DNA of 64,000 nucleotides from Symbiodinium natans (Eukaryota > Sar > Dinophyceae > Suessiales > Symbiodiniaceae): assembly GCA_905221605.1 (NCBI GenBank), contig CAJNDS010002390.1, positions 1,222,813 to 1,286,812 of the forward strand, written 5' to 3'. The position numbers and the translations under genes were made by a program. Shown in pieces: positions 61,901-64,000 of the stretch (position 1 is its first letter; each line of letters opens with the position of its first letter). The notes beneath the pieces were generated by a model, which saw only the letters and a program-made list of their open reading frames with translations, did not search any database and was not told the DNA's origin.

Positions 61901-63803
61901 GCCTGGCAGTGTACTTGAGCGGTGTCTCAGCTGATAAGGGTTTACAGTTGGGATGTTTTTCGTTCTGCTATGACAGTCCTTGATAGGGATTTCTAGTACC
62001 CCCTATGATATTCCCTAGTAGGGGGTACTCTAATCCCGATTAGTGTACCTGAGCGGTGTCTCAGCTGGCCCAGCGGCCCTTCAACCTGGTCTACAGGGTG
62101 TAGGGTTGAGGGTTTAGGGGGTTTAAGTGGGTTTAAGAGCGTTTAGGGGGTTTTGGGTAGTTTTGGTGGTTTTGGGGGTTTACAGGGTTTACAAGTTTCA
62201 CAGGGTTTACAGGGTTTACAGGGTTTACAGGGTTTGCAGGGTTTACAAGGTTTACAGGGTTTACAGGGTTTACAGGGTTTACAGGGTTTACAGGGTTTAC
62301 AGGGTGTACAGGGCTCATGCTCCCCACCCCCAAAATTTGAGGGCTTAGGGCTTAGGGCTTCGGGCTTCGGTCTTCAGTCTTAGGGCTTAGAGACCTTCTA
62401 GGTACGGGTACGATCACTGTATGCACAAGGGAGGGAGCTAGCGGTAGGAGGCTTTAGGGCCCCAAAGGTCTTTGTGTTCAGGTTCGGACCCCTTATATTT
62501 TACCAGCAGGCCTTCATCGAAATTATAGTACCCCCCCATTAGGACTGATAGTACAAAGGGTGAGCATCCCAAGGCTTAGGGCTCATCATGTCGTTTATGT
62601 GTATGGCTTGAAGACACCCAGAGGTCGAGGGTGGTAAAGCCTCGCCAGTTATAGCTGCCTCCAGGCAGGGTCTTGGGATGACTTTTGGGGGGGTCCTCGA
62701 GGGTATAGGGTTTAGGGTTTAGGGTTTTGGATGATTCGAACCACGGACGCCTGGGCTGGCAGCATGTGCCAGGTTTGGGGGATGTTTTCGGGTTCAGTGT
62801 GCTTTTTGGGTTCAGGGTTTAGGGCTTGGGGCAAGCCTCAAACTTAAACCATTTTGAATTAGGGCTCGTAAGGCTTGGAGTAGTCGGGCTTGTCATGGTA
62901 GATGCCCACCATTCAACAGCCCTAGGCCGAGACAGCCTCTTTACCGAGAGAAAGTGCGTCCTCTACATGCTGTCGCAGGCCCTAATCGTAAACCCTATGC
63001 CCCTGTAAACCCTATAGACCCGAGAACCCTAAGCTGTCGGTGGAAGTCCTTGTGTGGGCCAAGATGTTGCTTTTGGGGGTTGACAGGTTCAGGGCCAGCA
63101 GGAGTTTTCCTAAACCGTACCCCCTAAACCCTGCACTCTTAACACCCTAAAACCCCCCAAAAACCCTAAACCCTAAACCCTAAACCCTAAAACCCCCAAA
63201 CCCTTAAGCAAAGCCTGTCCTCGAAGTGCTGATCTTGGCTTGGGGGTATCGGGCTTGTGATTCAGGCTGTTGGAGTGAGCCCCAGGCGTACTCTGAAATC
63301 CGAAACTCAACGGGAAAATCTCAGCTTTGAATTGAAGCCCTAAACCCTAAACCCCGAAACCCCTAAACCCTAAACCCTAAAAACCCTAAACCCTGTAAAC
63401 CCAAAACCCCTGATTGTGGCATTGAGAGCATGGGGACCTTTGGGATCCTGAGTGCGATAAGAGGCTTGTTAGGCCTCTTGGGCCGAGCGTGCAGGGGTTT
63501 GGAGGCCATGAGGTGTATGTAGGCTGTAGGGTTCATAGGGTTTCGAGGGTTTCGAGGGTTTCGTGGATTTACAGGGTTTGGAGGGCTTAGAGGGTTTATA
63601 GGGTTTCCAGCGTTCGTAGGGTTGCCTCGAGTTTGTTTCGAACCCTTCCTAAACCCTAAACCCTAAACCCTAAGCCCTAAACCCTAAACCCTAAACTCTA
63701 AACCCTAAACCCTAAACCCTAAACCCTAAACCCTCCATGTGTTTTTTCCAGACCCTCGCCGGCCTCCTGGCAGCTCTGATCGCGGGGAGCGCGGCCCGGC
63801 CTA
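44917..63803 (+). CDS. Aquaporin (MIP family), probably a fused double aquaporin, 3' end beyond window
   Basis: At least seventeen tiny exons joined by phase and family match. First domain: N-terminal [28 protein letters not shown], then NPA motif 1 in [11 protein letters not shown]. The mid-domain reads [16 protein letters not shown], loop [14 protein letters not shown] and helix [17 protein letters not shown]. Then come [22 protein letters not shown] motif 2 in [32 protein letters not shown] and the linker [15 protein letters not shown] second domain follows in phase: [36 protein letters not shown] in [23 protein letters not shown] and [15 protein letters not shown] proteins carry water or small solutes through membranes. 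Met 44929 is the likely start, 12 nt after an AG that could be a cis or spliced-leader acceptor. Val replaces the usual Arg after NPA 2. Alternative: two tandem single-domain genes. Confidence 0.9.
45949..45971 (+). CDS. Aquaporin exon 2 (23-nt microexon)
   Basis: Completes Gly, then TFLLIFT; acceptor GCCCAG, GC donor. It exactly fills the gap between EFVG and VVCN expected for helix 1 of a MIP. Confidence 0.8.
46246..46339. mobile_element. Palindromic element family C, copy 8
   Basis: TACCTAAGACTCTAATGTAG ... GGAGCCTTTGGGTAG, inside aquaporin intron 2. Confidence 0.85.
46495..46571 (+). CDS. Aquaporin exon 3
   Basis: [18 protein letters not shown] then TVLFVMI; acceptor GCCCAG, GC donor. 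End of helix 1 and helix 2. Confidence 0.9.
46670..46693. repeat. Poly(C) tract
   Basis: About 24 C, inside aquaporin intron 3. Confidence 0.95.
47128..47228. mobile_element. Palindromic element family B, copy 5
   Basis: TTTGGGATGTTCTCCC ... GGGTGAACATCCCAA, inside aquaporin intron 3. Confidence 0.8.
47938..48015 (+). repeat. TTTAGGG array with a TTCAGGG variant block
   Basis: Six consecutive TTCAGGG units between TTTAGGG units. Confidence 0.95.
48116..48261 (+). mobile_element. Introner-like element family A, copy 9, internally duplicated
   Basis: 146 bp instead of about 112: the block TAACTTTAGATCCTTAGCC occurs twice, 47 bp apart. The ends are CTTGGTGGTGC and GTGCAGCCAAG. Confidence 0.85.
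48982..49018 (+). CDS. Aquaporin exon 4 (first half of NPA 1)
   Basis: [12 protein letters not shown], 37 nt, acceptor GCCCAG, GC donor. The intron lies between Pro and Ala of the first NPA motif. Confidence 0.85.
49611..49745 (-). repeat. Telomere-type array ending in a splice acceptor
   Basis: About nineteen CCCTAAA units whose last unit runs into CCCCAG|GCGG, the acceptor of aquaporin exon 5. Confidence 0.95.
49748..49810 (+). CDS. Aquaporin exon 5 (second half of NPA 1)
   Basis: [19 protein letters not shown] then SQ, GC donor after CAG; re-entrant helix and loop before helix 3. Confidence 0.85.
49826..49950 (+). repeat. TTTAGGC variant array flanked by TTTAGGG
   Basis: About thirteen TTTAGGC units between TTTAGGG units, at the 5' end of aquaporin intron 5. 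Confidence 0.95.
50338..50449 (-). repeat. Telomere-type array (CCCTAAA)n
   Basis: About sixteen units. Confidence 0.95.
50864..50928 (+). CDS. Aquaporin exon 6
   Basis: [20 protein letters not shown] then FM; acceptor AAAG, GT donor. Helix 3. Confidence 0.9.
51571..51702 (-). repeat. Telomere-type array (CCCTAAA)n
   Basis: About eighteen units, some CCCTAA or CCCCTAA length variants. Confidence 0.95.
52229..52284 (+). CDS. Aquaporin exon 7
   Basis: [18 protein letters not shown]; acceptor TGCCAG, GT donor. Loop C and start of helix 4; phases 2 and 1 match both neighbours. Confidence 0.85.
52507..52585. mobile_element. Family B element, right end missing
   Basis: TTGGGATGTTCCTGCTTGTC ... 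TATTAAGGACTGTATG; the right arm is replaced by AT-rich DNA. Confidence 0.7.
52832..52908 (+). CDS. Aquaporin exon 8
   Basis: [18 protein letters not shown] then AAKKNAQ; acceptor AAGCAG, GA donor (GAAATC). Helix 4, the most conserved MIP stretch here. Confidence 0.9.
52936..52998. repeat. (AG)n then (GACA)n microsatellite
   Basis: AG repeats followed by GACA tetranucleotides just after aquaporin exon 8. Confidence 0.95.
53056..53270. repeat. TA/TG/TATG microsatellite cluster
   Basis: Several (TA)n, GTAT and GGTC tetranucleotide runs. Confidence 0.95.
53672..53735 (+). CDS. Aquaporin exon 9
   Basis: [19 protein letters not shown] then GG; acceptor GGTCAG, GT donor. Helix 5; the phase-1 end is completed by exon 10. 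Confidence 0.9.
53818..53920. mobile_element. Palindromic element family B, copy 7
   Basis: CTGGGATGTTCCCCCTTAG ... AAGGGGGAACATCCCAA. Confidence 0.85.
55055..55215. repeat. Poly(C) and (GTAT)n/(TA)n tract
   Basis: About 20 C followed by (GTAT)n and (TA)n. The ORFs on both strands across it are low-complexity. Confidence 0.95.
55425..55498 (+). CDS. Aquaporin exon 10 (NPA 2)
   Basis: [20 protein letters not shown] then TWAHK to GT at 55499. A GC donor at 55486 (after ...DIT) would also fit the phase of exon 11. NPA 2 is followed by Val, not Arg. Confidence 0.9.
56300..56485 (+). repeat. TTTTAGGG/TTTTTAGGG variant array
   Basis: About twenty units with one or two extra T compared with the canonical heptamer. 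Confidence 0.9.
56961..57034 (+). CDS. Aquaporin exon 11
   Basis: [20 protein letters not shown] then IFAK; acceptor CCTAG, GC donor. Helix 6 of the first domain. Confidence 0.8.
57330..57540. mobile_element. Family J element interrupted by a family B element
   Basis: The outer element (CTTTTTTGCAGGTTCTTC ... CAGAAAAGTAGG) is of the kind seen at 16568, 59285 and 60590. A family B copy (57370-57470) sits within it. Confidence 0.6.
57370..57470. mobile_element. Palindromic element family B, copy 8
   Basis: TTGGGATGCTCCCCCTTAT ... TATAAGGGGGAACATCGCA. Confidence 0.85.
57920..58055 (-). repeat. CCCCAAA variant array
   Basis: About seventeen CCCCAAAC / CCCAAAC units; on the other strand TTTGGGG. 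Confidence 0.9.
58477..58545 (+). CDS. Aquaporin exon 12 (inter-domain linker)
   Basis: [19 protein letters not shown] then AGWR to GT at 58546, or ending at the GC at 58534. Acceptor TTGCAG. RPEDF is a typical segment after MIP helix 6. No stop lies in frame before the possible donors. Confidence 0.75.
58736..58853. mobile_element. Inverted-repeat element family L
   Basis: TACTACTAATTGCTTAAGAA ... GGTTCTTAAGCTTAGTAGTG, clear inverted ends. Confidence 0.8.
58855..58948 (-). repeat. Telomere-type array (CCCTAAA)n
   Basis: Thirteen perfect units. Confidence 0.95.
59206..59250 (+). CDS. Aquaporin exon 13 (start of second MIP domain)
   Basis: [15 protein letters not shown]; acceptor GCAAG, GT donor. 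It resembles exons 1-2 (AEFVGTFLL). A TGA precedes it in frame, so it must be joined to an upstream exon. Confidence 0.85.
59285..59390. mobile_element. Family J element
   Basis: AGAACCCACAACCTGC ... GAAGAACCTACAAAAGTAGG; matches 58195-58290 and 60590-60690. Confidence 0.6.
59395..59540 (-). repeat. Telomere-type array (CCCTAAA)n, degenerate
   Basis: About twenty units. Confidence 0.9.
59655..59735 (+). repeat. TTTGGGG variant array
   Basis: About eleven GGTTTGG units, the complement-type variant of the block at 57920. Confidence 0.9.
60049..60121 (+). CDS. Aquaporin exon 14 (second domain)
   Basis: [20 protein letters not shown] then ASLA; acceptor GCTAG, GC donor at 60122. Helices 1-2 of domain 2. 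Confidence 0.85.
60543..60572 (+). CDS. Aquaporin exon 15 (second domain, microexon)
   Basis: MIYATGDVS, 30 nt, acceptor GTCAG, GC donor. It joins exon 16 to give the stretch [10 protein letters not shown]. Confidence 0.85.
60962..61062. mobile_element. Palindromic element family B, copy 9
   Basis: GATGTTCCCCCTTCTACG ... AGTATAAGGGGGAACATCCC. Confidence 0.85.
61753..61865 (+). mobile_element. Introner-like element family A, copy 10
   Basis: CTGGGTGGTGCTTTACTG ... AAGTGCAGCCAAG, ending 11 bp before aquaporin exon 16. Confidence 0.85.
61877..61932 (+). CDS. Aquaporin exon 16 (NPA of second domain)
   Basis: [18 protein letters not shown]; acceptor CCAAG; probable GA donor (GATAAG). The 3' border is complicated by a duplicated copy of its end beyond the next element. 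Confidence 0.8.
61948..62040. mobile_element. Family B element flanked by duplicated exon sequence
   Basis: TTGGGATGTTTTTCGTTC ... GGGGTACTCTAATCCCGATTAG. The right terminal arm is atypical. About 24 bp of coding sequence (GTGTAC.TGAGCGGTGTC, continuing TCAGCTG) stands on both sides. Confidence 0.7.
62175..62305 (+). repeat. TTTACAGGG nonamer tandem array
   Basis: About thirteen units of a 9-bp repeat built from the telomere-like GGGTTTA plus CA. It encodes VNPVNP or YRVYRV runs in the ORFs across it, which are artefacts. Confidence 0.95.
62486..62571. mobile_element. Family B element, diverged
   Basis: CCCCTTATATTTTACCAGCA ... GTGAGCATCCCAA. Confidence 0.5.
62936..62978 (+). CDS. Aquaporin exon 17 (second domain)
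   Basis: [14 protein letters not shown]; acceptor AGACAG (or AG at 62947-62948, starting RKCVLYM), GC donor after CAG. Start of helix 3 of domain 2. Confidence 0.75.
63647..63735 (-). repeat. Telomere-type array (CCCTAAA)n
   Basis: About thirteen units immediately before aquaporin exon 18. Confidence 0.95.
63752..63803 (+). CDS. Aquaporin exon 18 (second domain, 3' border uncertain)
   Basis: [18 protein letters not shown]; acceptor TTTCCAG preceded by a T-rich tract. It joins MLSQ in phase 0. Donor candidates: GC at 63789 or 63792, or GT at 63804. The remaining half of the second domain lies beyond the window. Confidence 0.8.
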
Positions 63804-64000
63804 CGTGCTTTCTATGTTCGGGCTGTTCATTTGTTTTGGGCTTTGGGTTTGGGGTTTAGGGTTTAGGGTTTACGGTTTACGGTTTAGGGTTTTAGGGTTT
63901 AGGGTTCAGGGCTTAAAAGTTGAGTGCTCAACTCCAGCCCTACCTTAAGAACGCAAAACTATACTGTTGGTAGGTTCTTCTTTAATCATCCCTTGTGGAA

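Larger units (their letters stand above)
1..64000. other. Dinoflagellate-like nuclear window with pervasive interstitial telomere repeats
   Basis: Perfect and degenerate TTTAGGG/CCCTAAA heptamers occur at nearly every kilobase, in both orientations and in arrays of 2 to about 20 copies. They are interrupted by exons, small inverted-repeat elements and homopolymers. TTTAGGG is the telomere repeat of dinoflagellates and plants. Because arrays alternate in orientation and flank coding exons, this is interstitial DNA and not a chromosome end. Stretches without an entry below hold only degenerate heptamers and unique non-coding DNA in which I recognise nothing. Confidence 0.85.

Noticed and set aside
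62127-62383. ORFs of VNPVNP, YRVYRV and LQGLQG repeats
   Set aside because: They are six-frame readings of the 9-bp TTTACAGGG array.
1-64000. rRNA, tRNA, spliced-leader RNA or transposase genes
   Set aside because: I looked for their characteristic sequences by eye and recognised none; degenerate copies could escape this reading.

Overview
This is nuclear DNA from a eukaryote, most probably a dinoflagellate of the Symbiodinium/Suessiales kind. Four observations support this. (1) Hundreds of interstitial copies of the dinoflagellate/plant-type telomere repeat TTTAGGG/CCCTAAA lie in both orientations. (2) The spliced genes I could reconstruct use many GC-AG and some GA-AG introns besides GT-AG, a known dinoflagellate habit. 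(3) All four recognisable genes lie on the + strand, as in unidirectional dinoflagellate gene arrays. (4) Short dispersed elements with inverted-repeat ends sit in introns, like the introner elements described in dinoflagellates. No bacterial, organellar, rRNA or tRNA gene was recognised. Most uninterrupted ORFs here are shadows of the heptamer repeat (runs such as NPKP, GLGFRV).

Layout. 0-16.4 kb: dense telomeric arrays with about 25 short exon-like islands on the + strand, family unknown. A GC-rich degenerate repeat lies at 12.4-13.7 kb and a hairpin-rich stretch at 13.75-13.98 kb. Islands at 14.2-16.4 kb are hydrophobic and may be 5' exons of the next gene. 17.05-24.9 kb: an HEAGH (M41/FtsH-like, plant VIR3-type) metallopeptidase-like gene in at least ten small exons, ending at a TAG. 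26.35-31 kb: a gene with an AN1 zinc finger followed by a PUB (p97/VCP-binding) domain. 31-38 kb: repeats, unassigned exon-like islands and one unexplained 0.5 kb GC-rich ORF. 38.6-40.2 kb: a compact multi-spanning membrane protein gene whose three short introns are each a dispersed inverted-repeat element. 40.3-44.9 kb: repeats and two unassigned islands. 44.9 kb to the right edge: an aquaporin gene of at least 17 tiny exons spread over 19 kb, carrying one complete MIP domain followed in frame by the start of a second, so probably a fused double aquaporin that continues beyond the window.

Exons are 18-110 nt in the three telomere-rich genes, and their introns are filled with telomere-type arrays and small mobile elements. 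Exons are often preceded by C-rich (CCCTAAA) and followed by G-rich (TTTAGGG) arrays, so the repeats often abut or supply the splice sites. Exon calls rest on reading by eye: family-like peptides, compatible phases and GT/GC/GA...AG borders. They have not been checked against transcripts.
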